Shown here piece by piece: positions 31,640 to 43,769 of a stretch of DNA of 64,000 nt. How positions within the stretch are numbered: the first letter of the stretch is position 1; every line of letters starts with the position of its first letter. The DNA is from Emmonsiellopsis sp. PD_33 (lineage: Eukaryota; Ascomycota; Eurotiomycetes; Onygenales; Ajellomycetaceae). The position numbers and the translations under genes were made by a program. The stretch covers positions 62,001 through 126,000 of the forward strand of contig JANTQF010000067.1 of NCBI GenBank assembly GCA_032988165.1, written 5' to 3'. Below the pieces are notes generated by a model. The model searched no databases. It was given only the letters and a program-made list of their open reading frames with translations, and had not been told where the DNA came from.

Positions 31640-34600
31640 GCTTTAACTAGTTTCTAGAAGTTCTCACCCTCTATGCAGTCTTTCCATTTAACAAGATATT
31701 TAATCTTCTCACTACACATCTTGTACTTATCAAGAATTTTCTCAATCTCCCACTAATTCTCCACATCAATTTCAATTGGTTCAGCCTCTGAAATCTTACT
31801 GTCCCAAGCATAGTACAGCTCCAGAAGGAAGATGTGAAAGATGGGGTAGACATTATGAAATTAGAGTATTAGTTTTAACTTGTATGCCTGCTTGCCCTAG
31901 GTGTCTATTATTTGGAAGAGCCCAAGCTGACAGTGATTTAGCTTCACAATAGGATGTAATGTTAATATATTGATGCCATGAAGTATAACCTAGTTACCAA
32001 TCTTGAAGGTCATAGATATATAGTACTAGTTATAGTATTTTTTCTGGGACTCCTTAGCCTCTATAATCAGACTTCAAAGAAGTTAGTGCATCTAGTTAAT
32101 AGCCTTTACTCTTATAGTGGTGTTCTGAGACATCCCCCTGTTGGGTTCATACTTAATATCCACACAGGTGGAGATCTCCTGACCTGTGAGAGTATAGAAA
32201 GAGGTCATTTGCATTGAGCTATACTAAATATTATTATATGCCCATTGAGTGTGTAGCAGCCATTGTGCCCAGTCATCCTACATATAATTATAATAGACAT
32301 AGAGGAAGTATTTAAAGGTTTAATTCTAGTACTCTATCTAGCCATCTATTTGAGGGTGAAAGGCTGTGGTTAACTTTCTGCAAACTTTGAGTATGAAATA
32401 GAGTATTGATTAGAACTTGCTTGTAAATAGAGAGCTTTAATTACTAATAATATTCTGGGGTAATCCCCAGTCCTTGAATAGATTCCATATAATAAGGTTG
32501 GTGAGTTTATGGGCCTTGAGGTTCATTATAGTTAGAATGTAAATTGCCCACTTAATGAACATTTCTATAAATACTAAGATTAAATTATAGACCTTCCCAT
32601 GCAGTCAATATGAGAGTAAACTGATGATGAAATCCATTGTGACAGTCTTCTAAATACACTTAGGGATAGGTAGCAGCTCCAACATACTATACTTCTTATA
32701 GTAATATATCTTAACATATTAGTATGTATCATACATCTTGATATATTCCTTAATATATCAGCTCATCCCATACTAATAGTATTTGCCAGCTATCACTTTA
32801 TATGTCTTATGATTTTCAAAATATCTACCTATTAAATTGTTATGATTTGTGTGAAGGATCTCATCCTTAACAGCAGCATTATTAGGAATATAGGTATGAC
32901 TGTTGTACCTAATCAGCCTGTTTAAACTAATAGACTAGGGTAAATATTTGACCTTCAAACTTGTAGGGCTACCTTGGATTTTGCTCTGAATCTCAGTGTA
33001 CTCAGTATCTCAAGTTTGAATACAGAGTAGAAGGTCAATTAGTGACTCTAATAGCTTGTATGTATAGGCTATCTCAGACTCAAACATCTGATTGATAAAG
33101 AGCTGTAACATTAGAGGCTCTAAATTGCCTCCTATAATGTCAGCAGCAACATTCTCATCTGTGGGTGCATTCTGAACCATACAGGCCATGAGGGCATTAA
33201 TGTGAAGAATATACTCTTCAAAAGCTTTTAGGTTGAGTTCTAGATGCAGATCAGTTATATACTTGATAGCTACTATAATTATCTAATTTAATTTCATTAA
33301 TTTATAGTTAGATTTCAGTGGTTCAAGTGTCTGATCTCAGAGCTTTTCTTATAATATAGACTAAAAAATGAGTAGTTCAGCTTCTCTAATATAGTTAGAA
33401 CAATGACTTGATGTGTCTACAGGATTTTTAAACTCAGAATGATACTTAATTATAAAATTAAATATTATAAGTATTTTCATTTAATATATCTGATGTCCAT
33501 TTAGCTGAGTTGTCATTATAAAGCTTTGCAGATTAGCATGGTCAGAATACATAATAATTGAGTGTTTACTACTATGTAGGTAATACTACCACTACTTGAA
33601 TGATTTGATAATAGATAGGAGTTTACTATCATGAATTTAATACTATTATTCTGTGTTGGAGAGTTTGTAGGATCAGAATGCTATAAGGTGCTAGAGGCTG
33701 TTAGGCATCAATTGAGAGAGTACCATGATAATGGTGACACTAGATGCATTGAGTTCAACTTTAAAGTAGTAATTAGAGTTAAAATGAATAAGAAGTGGCT
33801 CTTTTTGAAAGTTATTCTTAAGGTCTATAAAGGCCTTTATAGTGAATTGATTCAGTATAATTGATGTATTATTTTGATCTTTTTGATTCTCTCCCTCCTT
33901 TATGAGGTCTGTTAATAGGGTAGATATAGTCACAAACCCTCTGATAAAGTGGTGATAGAAGTTAATAAAGTTGAGGAAGATCTGAAGTTTATAAATCATC
34001 ATTGGGACTAGCTATTTAAGAATAGAGGCCACACAGCTGAGCTCCATTTCCATGCTATTAGTAGAGATGATGAAATCAAGGAAATCAATGTGATCTGTGT
34101 GAAATAAGCACTTACTGACTTTAATAAAGAGGTTGAATTTATGTAGATGTTCTAAGATTATCTTAATGTGCTTCTTATGTTTCTTAATGAAGTTAGAATA
34201 GATAATAATATCATCAAGATAGATGATGTAGTAGGTGTTGAGGAGATTACTAAGTATCTTATTAATATATACTTAAAAGGTGGTAGATGTGTTGATAAGC
34301 TCAAAGAGTAGAACTATATACTTAAAGTGCTTATAGTGTGTGCAGAAAGTAGTCTTTTATTTATCACCTTTATAGATATGGATCTGATGATAGACATCCT
34401 ATAGGTCAAGCTATGTATAGATTTTTATGCCTACTAGATGGTTAATTATCTTACTAATAAGAGGAAGAGAGTAGTAGTTCTTAATTGTAATAACATTCAA
34501 CCTATAATAGTTAATATAGAGATAGAGACTTCCATCTTTCTTGAGTATAAATAAAATAGGTGTGCCTGCAGGACTCTTTAAGTACCTGATCTAGCCTTTC

Positions 34601-34911
34601 TTTAAGCTTATCTCAATATAATTCTTAAGGACTTTAAGTTTCTTGACTGAAAGATTATAGATAGGTTAATAGGGTAAATTCTTATCTGACTTGATATTAA
34701 TTGCATGATTGTGTGGAGTGTGTGCAGTAAGGTTAGAGTTCTCATTGAAAAGCTCTGTGTATTTCTCATAGGGTGCAGGCAGTTTGAATTTGGTGGCTGT
34801 AATACCTCCAAAAAATGTAATGAATTTACTACTAAGGTTAAGATTATGAAGGTGGATGATAAAGGTAATATCACCTATATAGATTATATTCTTAAACTCT
34901 TCTGATTTCAT
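31640..34911 (-). pseudogene. Gypsy-A pol relic (RT, RNase H, integrase, chromodomain)
   Basis: RT entry LPAPYEKYTELFNEN (34800 region), SPAGTPILFILKKDGS-like block near 34570, YIIYLDDIIIYS near 34220 with the catalytic Asp pair still readable, then the open stretch 34002-33691: LQIFLNFINFYHHFIRGF and FIDLKNNFQKEPLLIHF, the RT-RNase H connection. The integrase core gives T-M-D-F-I-I near 32640 and a decayed DDE region. A chromodomain-like end (YLVKWKD...) lies near 31700. Stops (TAA/TAG) interrupt all but short runs. Confidence 0.82.
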
Positions 34912-34949
34912 AAACTTAATAGTATTTACACTAATTAATTTGTAGTGTC

Positions 34950-36890
34950 ATATTTGTGAAGATCAATTAATATTAGAGTTTGATTCTTCCAGCTATAAAT
35001 AGCTAAAGATAATATTATAACTCATCATATTAATAGCCTCAAAGCTATATTTATAGTTACAGGTCAGGCTGTTAGCATCAACTACTCTCATTAGTATTTA
35101 CTACTTCTTAAAGAATAGGATCTTATGTCTGTCAACAGCTTTAATGTGCCTGGATGGGGATTTAAAATCAGATAGATGTTACTTTACTCACATTTAACTA
35201 ATAAAATTGTATTTAGCTCTGAAATCAATGAGCATTCAGGCTACAGTGAGTTTATTTGTGATTGTAATTCAAACTAATATTATCATAGCTCTGCTGCTTT
35301 GTCTTCAATTAGTCTCTATCCTCAATGCTGTTATAGTAGTATGTAAGGAGATAATTAGTTTTTTATTAATTAGTCTTTAAGATGCTTGTCAGAGTGTTTC
35401 CTTTAGTAGTCCTTCTTAATGTGTCTATTAATGCTGCAGTGGTCATACTTCTTTGAAGTTTATAAGGGGAATTAGCTGCTATTAAATCTTTAGTTATCTA
35501 TATGCAATTTTGAGTCTTTATTATCCTAATGTTTATAACTACATTCCTGATAGTGGTTCTCACCTTGAGGGTATGAGAGTTAATTCCTCTCACTATACAG
35601 AGCTAATCAGTGTAAATTCAGACTCTCCTCTAGAGAGGACATCACCCTGAGCATTTCTTTATAATTAGTTAGTTTGTGATTCTAATTAGTGACTACCCAG
35701 TTAATCTCTGGTATGATCTTATTGTAGAGTATCTATATATATTATGCTTCTATCTGAGGAATAGAGAGAGAGAGTTTGAGCTTGCTAAGATAGTCTATAA
35801 ATTTATAGATTATTTGATTAGTATATTATCTAGCCTCTTTATGTTTATGAGTAGCATTCTACTATTAAATTTATAGATCATTAATTTAGTACTCTAAAAA
35901 CTTAAAGAATGACTCTAGGTTAGAGAAATAGCCTTTAGCCTCTAACTCCTTATTAAAATGTTCAATTCATTTGATATAGATAGTAGTGATGTCTAGTCAG
36001 AGCTTTATATCATTTAACTTCTATTAATTCCTATCTTCAGAAATTTCATCATAGTAGTTCCTATGATGATGGAAGTGAGTGTATATCTCATCACATAGAG
36101 CCTGGTGTTCACACATGTTTTTGACCTTATAGGTTGATTTGATATCAAGGCAGGGCATATAGGCACAGAAGATCACATAGCCAGTAATATTAGTATGAGC
36201 TTTAAAGGTTCTCTACTTTAGAGTTTCCACTCAGTAATATTAGCTGAGTAAGCAGTCTAGATGATAGTAAAGTCTGTGATTACTATCATTCACATTAGTA
36301 TCTCTATCTTCACTTAAATGATCTAAGCTGCAGTTACAATAATAAAAGATTCTGAAAGTAGGTTTTATATTTATAGTACTCAGAGCCTCTATCTTCTTGC
36401 ATCATAGATTCTTAATCATTTGAAGATAATAGACCTTGACCTCCTATTCATATTACATCAGCTGAAGTTCCAAGAGGTATTACTCCATCTAATAGTAAGT
36501 TTCTACTAGTAAGCTTAATAAGGAGAGAGTTATCTTCTTAGCTGCAGAGATCACCATTCTTACTGTGAGATTATTTGAGAGATTATTTAATTCTTCTGTG
36601 GAATAAATTAATATATCTTTAGGATAGTAAGGTAGTTAGACCTCTATCTGCAGTAATAATGTAGTAATAATATTAGTAGGAGGATTTTGATCCTGATCAA
36701 GTATGGATCCCTCAGGGATAATTGGAGATTAGATTTGCCTGGTAAGTTACTAGTTAGAGGTAAATTCCTTTAGCTGCTGAGACCTCTATCTTTAGAGAGC
36801 TATTATCTTAACTTAATGAAATCATTATTGTTATTATTAATTTTAGGTGTTGAATGTGTATATTCACAATGGACTGTTTCCTTAAGTGCT
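34950..36890 (-). pseudogene. Gypsy-A gag relic and leader
   Basis: The position between the 5' LTR (36912-37213) and the RT on the minus strand demands gag and leader. The sequence is so AT-rich and stop-filled that only short coding runs are visible, and the zinc knuckle could not be read with confidence. Confidence 0.5.
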
Positions 36891-36911
36891 ATTAAGAAGA
36901 GTAAATAAAAT

Positions 36912-37213
36912 TGTAAGGAATCACCTATAGAGTAGAGTATAGAGATTATAAAATGATGTGAGAGAATATAAATATATAATATGAAGAGTTGATTATATTA
37001 AAGATAGAGGTAAGAATGTAGTAAAGTTATTTACTGGCTTTATAAAGATAGGGAGTCAGCAAAGATTATATATATTAAGGTCTTAGGCCTGCTTAGGTAA
37101 GTCTTATATAAGCCTCTGCCATTATAACCCCTGAGCCCTCTAGGCTTACTCCTTTGAAGGCTCTCTAGCCTAGCAGCCTTAGATCTTCACCCTGTAAGCC
37201 TGTGGTTCTCACA
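36912..37213 (-). repeat. Gypsy-A 5' LTR
   Basis: 302 bp. On the minus strand GGCTTATATAAGACTTACC contains a TATATAA box (about 37111-37104). It pairs with 29496-29797 at constant offset 7416. Confidence 0.92.
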
Positions 37214-37218
37214 TAACT

Positions 37219-40200
37219 CCTATATGAAAATTTAAGGTTATAAGACTACTATTATATATCTTATGAATCTGATGATCTGAAAATACTTTGTAGTCATACT
37301 ATTTAATATAATATACATTCTAGATTTTCATATGAATATCTTTAACTGAGTGAGACTATTTGCAAAAGAAATCTTACTGCATATGGAGATAATAATATTA
37401 AGAGATAATAGAAAGCCTTAAGTATTACTTATATAAAGAGATAATCTCATGTGCCTAGAATATAATCTGTGTTTGAATACTATACTAATATCAACATTCT
37501 CTGCCCTTACCAGATATAGGAAGTATTTTAAGGCCTCAAAGATTTCAATGGTATCAGCTAAAGTCTAGTATAGATAATTGGGATACAGTTCTAAGGCCTC
37601 AATTACTCACCTGCAGAATGCATTTAAAGACATAATTATAGTAGATAAGTTTATGAAAGGGAGGAAGAAAGAGTTGAATTCTCACCTGCAAGAAGTTATA
37701 TGTTACTATTAAATGTGTGAGCTCTTAAAAGTGAAAAATTAGATATCTTACAGGTTATATATCTACTCTATCAAACTATTTAAATGCCTCCATGTTGACC
37801 TTATAGAGAATAAGAAAGATTACTATTATAATTAGTAATAAATAATGCATTTTACATGTGATTTTCTATGATTCTAGATCATATAAAATGTAGTTTATAA
37901 GTCTGAACTCAAAAAAGCTCTCTCTATAGTTATGAAATGAATCAAACATCAGTTCAATATAGACATTAAGATTATATGTGTTGATAATAAAATGAGTATG
38001 TATTCAGATAAAATAAGTAAATAGATTCTAGAAGAAGGCCTCTCAAGAGAATTCTTATCAGAATATACATATAAATAGAATGGTGCAGCTGAATGCACAG
38101 GCATACTATTAATTAAAAAAGCTAGATATTTACAGATAGATGGATGCTTATCCTCAGAGCTCTTATCTGAGATATATATGATAGCTGACTATCTCATTAA
38201 TTAAACCCCTATATATTTATTAGGGTGAAAGTTATCATTACTAGCTCTATAAGAGTATTTCAACCTTCCTGGCAAGCCTTCATCTGCTCACTTATATATA
38301 TATGGATATTACATGTACATGAAGATTCCAGATGAAGTTCTTAATTATATGAGAGCTTTAAAGCTAGAACTTAGAGTGCATGTTGATTATCTCATTAAAT
38401 ATAATTTAATAAATATTTGGAGGATTTGGATTCCACACTTACAACACATTATAAGGATCAGAGATGTGGTGTTTAATGAATTAGTTCAATTTAACCTGCA
38501 AAAACCTTATATTAAAGAGCTACTATGAGAATCTATTACAGATGAGATTACTGAGATATTATAAATATCTATAATCAAACCAGTGATCTCTGAGGTCTGC
38601 AAATAGAATGAGATGTTAGATTCTACTGATATAGATATTTTCTACCCTGAAGATATTAAATAAATGGAAAAAATGGCTGAATCTGATAATAAAGATGATA
38701 AAAATGGTTAAAGAGATGTGAATAAACCTTTAACATCTAAACTAACATTAAAACTGTAGATTTAAGGGGGTGAGCAGATAGTTGAATAGGTTGATAGAGA
38801 GGTTATTAAATCTGATGATCTCAGTGGCTAGTTACAAAGTAAACTGCAGGCCTCACTAAGTAAACACAAGAAGATATCTAAGTAATCTCTACTGTCCAAA
38901 CTGTCTGATATCTTACTCCCAGATCTCTTCAATTAATTAAATTAAGTGCTGTAGGTGCAAGAGATCTCTGTGAACTTCAATAAATTAAATATAGTCTCTG
39001 GCAAATGCATTAAATATGCTATACACTTCAATGAAATTAAATGCATAAAAAATGACCCTACTCAGTAATTTTATGTGATATTCAGTGCAATTATGAATCT
39101 TATACCTCAGAAAGAGAATAATATGTGATTATATAGAGATAAACTCCCACTACCATTAAATCATTGGAACTTGTTAAAAACACATAAATATAGTGAGGAT
39201 TTCATTAATGCTGCAATCTGGGAATAAGAAATAATTACTCAGAAAGATACATATAAAATAGTGTTTAGACCTTCAGAAAATGTGTCAATAATCCTCCTAC
39301 ACTGAGTATTTACCTATAAATTCAATAATGATGAATTTCTCAATAAATTCAAAGTATGTATCTGTATTTAAGGTGACCTTCAACCTCCCAGTGAAAAAGA
39401 TATGAGAGCTCATACACTTACTGGTAGGACATACTATATGTTAATAGTGATAATAGTAGCTTTTAATCTTAATATTAAGTAGCTTGATGGCATAAATGCC
39501 TTTACAAATAGCAATATAAATAAGAAAGTCTATTATAAACTGCCAGATGAATGATGGAGACTTCCAGGCCTTGCCTCCTTAAGATAATCTCTTATCTTAC
39601 TTAAATTGAAAAAAGACCTATATGGATTATGTTGTTTGCCACTGCTTTGATTAAATAAAGTTATAAAAATACTACTATATATAGGATTTACCTCTTCATC
39701 TGATGATAGATACCTCTTTTTGAATAATTAAATAATCATTTTCTTCTACATTAATGATTTTATTATTCTTTTAGATGAGAATAATAAAGATGAGAGGAAT
39801 TAAATGATTTAAGAACTTATAAACATATATGAGATCTATAATATAAGAAAACTATGTTAATTCTTAAATACCTATATTATTTAAGATAGAGTAAATTTGA
39901 AGCTCTGAATCTACCTTAATTCCTATATTAATAAGTTGATAGCTACATACCATTTTGAGTAATCCCTGCAAACTTGTAGAGCATCTCTTATAGGTGCAAA
40001 ACTTGAGGCCTACAAGGCTGAATTGACCCCTGCAAAAATTTATTACTACTAATAATATATTGAATCTTACATCTATTCAGCTATTATTATAAGACCTAAT
40101 ATTATATATACTACATTGAAGCTAGTGTTCTTCATGCAGAATTCATTAGATGTTCATTTAACTGAGATAAATCATATCATTATTTATCTATAAGATACAC

Positions 40201-40990
40201 AGAACTATACTATTTAATATGACAGTAGATATGATAGATTCTAATTTGAATAATTAATAAATTTACTCATAAATTTGACTATACCATTAAATTCCAATAT
40301 AAATTCTGAAGTTATTAAATTCTCTAGTAATACTAGCTTTATAGATAATGCTAACTACTAATCTATAATCAGATATCTATTCAAAATGTATGGTAGCTCA
40401 GTTGATTAGAAGTCTACCTGGCAGGCTATAATAACTATCTCCATGATAGAAGTCAAACTTCTTACTATATCACACACCAGATGAGAGGTTATGTGGTAGG
40501 AGTAATTTCTCACCTAAATTCAATTTAACTCTGAGTATAAGATCTCTATTAAATGTGATAACACTCAAATGATAGGGTTATTAAATAAAAGTGATCCATA
40601 GATTAATATGCATCTTTACTATATTAATATATATAGTAGTTAGCTTCATAAGTAAGTTCAAAGCTCTGATATTAATATAACCTGGGTTCCTACAGTAGAG
40701 ATACCTGCAGATAGCCTGATAAAAAACCTCTTACTATAAAAACATCAAAACTTTCTTAAACATCTTAGTATTATTAATATTATTAATCTCATTAATACAC
40801 AGTAAGATCTAGGGGAGAAAGATTAATTTATTCATTTTCATCATCATTTTCATATATTTATTGATTTTATTGATTTTTAATTCCTATAAGGAATTTATCT
40901 GGCTGGATATTCAACATCTACATCACAGTGTTATTTTGATTTTTATTTCCTATTTAGGTAGTATGACTAGCCTCATTACATTTGTTAAAC
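37219..40990 (+). pseudogene. Copia pol relic: integrase, reverse transcriptase, RNase H
   Basis: Continuation of the Copia frame after Gypsy-A. Around 39155-39270 a run like LPLPLNHWNLLKTHKYSEDF precedes the RT. Near 39370-39500 GDLQPPSEKDMRAHTL and a -LDGINAFTNS- block match Copia RT motif A (normally L-D-V-x-x-A-F). At about 39740-39760 FFYINDFII replaces the YVDD/YADD box, so one Asp is lost. Around 40380-40490 the RNase H end reads YLFKMYGSSVD, KSTWQA and ISMIEVKLL (normally S-T-A-E-A-E). 38313-38528 is an open integrase-region piece. Numerous stops; AT-rich; no function expected. Confidence 0.8.
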
Positions 40991-41014
40991 AGTGTAGCAC
41001 ACACTGGGGGGATG

Positions 41015-41182
41015 TGTTGGGAATCCCAAGATAATCTTGTATTCATGCAATCTTGCTTAGAATTAGCATTTACACAGCCACCCACATTCCTTCATACAAA
41101 ATAGCTAGGGTTCCTATGAACCACCATTAGTTTGACAATATTATTCAATTCATACCTTATGAAGCAATGTACAACGCCGATA
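41015..41182 (+). repeat. Copia 3' LTR
   Basis: 168 bp, TGTTGGGAATCCC...AACGCCGATA. It is preceded by a polypurine-like TGGGGGGATG tract. It is far less mutated than the left LTR and keeps two CpGs at its outer end. Confidence 0.92.
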
Positions 41183-41212
41183 CTTGCCCAGCTCAACTAC
41201 TATCATAGAAGA

Positions 41213-41434
41213 CTACTTCCAATAACCGGCTGAATAATAGCCGAAAATCCACCCCATTCTCTCCGGACTCCGCCACGCTTTTCGGAGATTATCAATCTTA
41301 TCACCATCCGGCAACTTCATCCATGCAACTGCTAAATTAATCAATGCCCTGGCTGACAACAAGACAAGCAAAGCAGCAAAAACGGAATCCTCCGGAGCTA
41401 CGTTGGACCACGCGTTTAATGCAAGAATGCACAA
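41213..41434 (-). CDS. Short hypothetical ORF beside the Copia insertion
   Basis: A 73-codon frame ending 26 bp from the Copia target duplication. The sequence has a hydrophobic middle (FAALLVLLSARALINLAVAW) followed by a charged, Trp/Arg-rich end. The frame continues upstream without an ATG near its left edge, so it may be a terminal exon whose upstream exons are not identified, or chance. No family recognised. Confidence 0.25.
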   Translation of the reverse strand: MCILALNAWSNVAPEDSVFAALLVLLSARALINLAVAWMKLPDGDKIDNLRKAWRSPERMGWIFGYYSAGYWK

Positions 41435-42863
41435 TGTGATGGATGGAGTTGAGTAGTTAATTGTTCTGCCTATCTGTCTATGTATTTATCTATCTATCTA
41501 TGCCTTGATGACGAGTCGTACATGTATGCCATGTTCATTCCCCTGAAAGGGAAAACTCCCCTGGCTCGTTAACCCCAGTTAAAAAACCAGTTAGTTACTA
41601 GTTATATAATTAATGGATGTCATTATGTACTCAGGCAACGACATTTCAACCCCAGCACAATTCATAACCTAAAGCCCCAACTCCGACTCCGCCTCCCCCG
41701 GCTCCGCCAAAACAGGGCTGCCGAGGAAAATCAACTTTAATTCCTCTGCCTGTCTCATAGCTATGTACTCGGTAAACTAAAATAAGCCAACTATGCTACA
41801 AATAACCAACGCGCGTTCGTTCGCATACGCGCAACAAGTTACTAATAATAAGATAACCCAACCCAACCCAACGTTACATGAGGACCTTGATGGGAACCTT
41901 ATTAGTTACAAGGAGGGGAGAGGAGAGAGAGCTTTCTCCGGAAATTCCCAGTCCGCTTGTCGGTAGGGTAGAGTTTTCCATTCCGACCACCCCCGTCACA
42001 TCCCATCTCCAGGTTCAGAGACTATTTTAAATTTTCCTTGCAAGAGGGCTGGACGGGACACGGACACGGACTCGGATGCGGATGCGGATGCGGATGATCG
42101 GTCTCTGAGGGTACCTCGAGGTCGTACCTTGAGGACTTGCCACGTGCTTTTATTTTTCCAGCTGCAGAGATAAGGAGAGATAAGGACTCTTTTTGCGATG
42201 GAAGTTTTTGAGCGTGATGGATAGATAAAAAGATTCATGAAGAGTCTAGAGGTGAGATGAGGCGAGTTTTGATTCTGCCTTCGCCCACGGAGCAACGGAG
42301 ATTTCCGAGTCGGGAGATTGTTGGGGAGTTTTTTGGTTTGGTTAAAACTATCTACTCTGTACACGCAATAGATGTCGTTTTTGGTTTATCGATTCTGGAA
42401 TCTGATGGGATGGGATGGAATCTAGAAGAACTTTAAAAATTAGTCATCAACTACTTCTTGATAGTATTCCTTGGGTATGATTACGATTCATGAATCATCA
42501 AATAAATAAATAATGCCCACTTTGCACAAAAGACAGTTATGCGGATTTTACTTTACTAGTTGTACTGGTAATACAATACATACCAGATTCTCCCGCTCCG
42601 CTCGCTGGTATTCCCAAACTCGGCATATCCCTGGACCCTCGTATTCGCATCTATTTCCCAGCATATCATTATCAGCATCATCGTTATCTTCAAACTTCGC
42701 CGAGGCGGAGGCGCTGTTCGGTGTTAAATGCATGTAAGGCTTATTTAAACTATTCATCGCAAGTTCTCGGTCGGTTATGGTGATCATTGAATTTTTTTTA
42801 AGGTCACCCACTCTGTTGAGTTAAAATGGATATTTTATGCGTAATACTACTACTCTAGGTAGA
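41435..42863. other. Intergenic; hexamer microsatellite, no gene supported
   Basis: Normal CpG content. An imperfect (GGATGC)n run at about 42073-42098 keeps frames open on the minus strand (42364-41996), which I therefore do not accept as a gene. A CTAT run lies near 41470-41500. Confidence 0.4.
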
Positions 42864-42979
42864 CTATTTGATGTTCTTGACTTCAGCCACAAGCTGTGGA
42901 ATCGTTAGGTTGACTTGAATGGGATTCTGGACTTCGGGGACGCCGGAGAGAAGACCGTCGACGGTGTTGTTGAATGTAT
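42864..42979 (-). CDS. Terminal coding exon of a small uncharacterised gene
   Basis: Reading minus from a good acceptor (TCTGTTTCAG, ending at 42980) there is a clean 37-codon end: (D/N/Y)TFNNTVDGLLSGVPEVQ, then an NPIQVNLTIP stretch, ending VAEVKNIK and TAG at 42866-42864. The amphipathic protein-like character, the acceptor and the stop support a real exon. Exon 1 must end in phase 1. One option is ATG at about 43412 encoding MKTNTAK with a GTGCTG donor, but that donor is poor and the intron would be about 410 bp. I leave the start open. A TTTATAAAC box at about 43470 lies upstream on this strand. Function unknown. Confidence 0.45.
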
Positions 42980-43463
42980 CTGAAACAGAACACAGAACAC
43001 AGCCACATGTCAGTATCGTGGGGCGAAACGTGGTTGGCAGGTTTGAGATTGTTTTGAGACATGCAACGCGGAGTGGAAGCGAGGGGGTGTGTTTTAATTA
43101 TTATTATTGTCCCTTGTTTCTCTGGTCGCAGAGGGTTGCACAATGCTGGGTGATAAGAAGGCTGAGAGATTTCAGGGCTGAGTGGGTGCGGGGCTGGTGA
43201 TTATCTATCTTTATTTGGGGATCTGGTTGCCAGCTGGCGGTGTCGGGGACTCGGGGGTTGTAGCGGTCGGAAATAATATCGGAGCTGACAAGGCAATCGC
43301 ATACATGGGCGTTTGGGATTATCGTGCTGTGCTGTGTTGATTAGATGGTGAAATAACTGAGGGAGATGAGATGGGAGATTATTGATTATGCAGCACATTT
43401 GGCAGTATTAGTCTTCATGATATTGCGAAATGGTGGAAACAGATGGAAATGCGGGGGAGACAA

Positions 43464-43478
43464 AGGGTGTTTATAAAT
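43464..43478 (-). promoter_or_regulatory. Candidate TATA box for the small minus-strand gene
   Basis: On the minus strand AATTTATAAACACC, about 50 bp upstream of an A/C-rich stretch that would suit a transcription start and leader. It is the only TATA-like box between this exon and the MULE. Confidence 0.35.
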
Positions 43479-43769
43479 TCGGGACTCGCTTTGTGTTTGC
43501 ATAACCAACCCTCGGGCCCTCTGACGGAAACAAGGTTTTGTCATGTTTGAGGTGGAGTCGTCTGTGCATGATTCAAATCATCAAAGTCTTTATCCCCGGA
43601 GTGCAGTGCATGGAGCATTGAATGACACAGCAGCATGTTGGAAAGAGTGCGTCATAATTATTAAACAAAGCCCCCTGTCGTGAATTTGTAATAGCACTCG
43701 CTAGGGCTGTTTGGTTTCCTCAGATTTTATTAAAGTCGGGATGCATGGCGTGCTAGGCAGCTGAATAAT

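Larger units (their letters stand above)
29496..37213 (-). mobile_element. Gypsy-A: chromodomain Ty3/Gypsy retrotransposon with an antisense accessory ORF
   Basis: LTRs 29496-29797 and 36912-37213 (302 bp each) are flanked by TAACT on both sides (29491-29495, 37214-37218). Read on the minus strand: gag about 36890-34950, RT about 34800-33940, RNase H about 33900-33300, integrase about 33200-32000, chromodomain about 31850-31640, then about 1.5 kb holding an antisense ORF relic, then the polypurine tract AAAGAGGGAGG and the left LTR. Much more AT-rich than Gypsy-B, with abundant TpA, and stops throughout. I saw no CpG in its body by eye. Length 7.7 kb is normal for a chromovirus. Confidence 0.9.
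16939..41182 (+). mobile_element. Copia LTR retrotransposon interrupted by two Gypsy elements
   Basis: Outer LTRs are 16939-17106 and 41015-41182, both 168 bp, flanked by CTTAC (16934-16938) and CTTGC (41183-41187). The target duplications differ by one transition. Removing Gypsy-B and Gypsy-A with one TSD copy each leaves about 5.66 kb, a normal Copia length. Domain order on the plus strand is gag, protease start, [Gypsy-B], 31 bp plus TSD, [Gypsy-A], integrase, reverse transcriptase, RNase H, right LTR; this order defines Copia/Pseudoviridae. Every domain carries stops, mostly TAG/TGA/TAA explained by G-to-A or C-to-T changes, so the element is dead. CpG is almost absent except near the right LTR end. 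Confidence 0.9.

Noticed and set aside
16375..41182. The whole block as a giant Starship-like or other single cargo element
   Set aside because: All coding content and ends are explained by three LTR elements and one inverted-repeat element. No tyrosine recombinase (DUF3435) captain was seen.
41219..41233. GGCTGAATAATAGCC, containing the same 9-mer as the MULE target duplication
   Set aside because: It has no adjacent MULE end and is a short AT-rich palindrome. Best taken as coincidence.
41996..42364. 122-codon minus-strand ORF
   Set aside because: Ser-Ala-Ser-Glu repeats come from a GGATGC microsatellite. There are no splice sites and no family.
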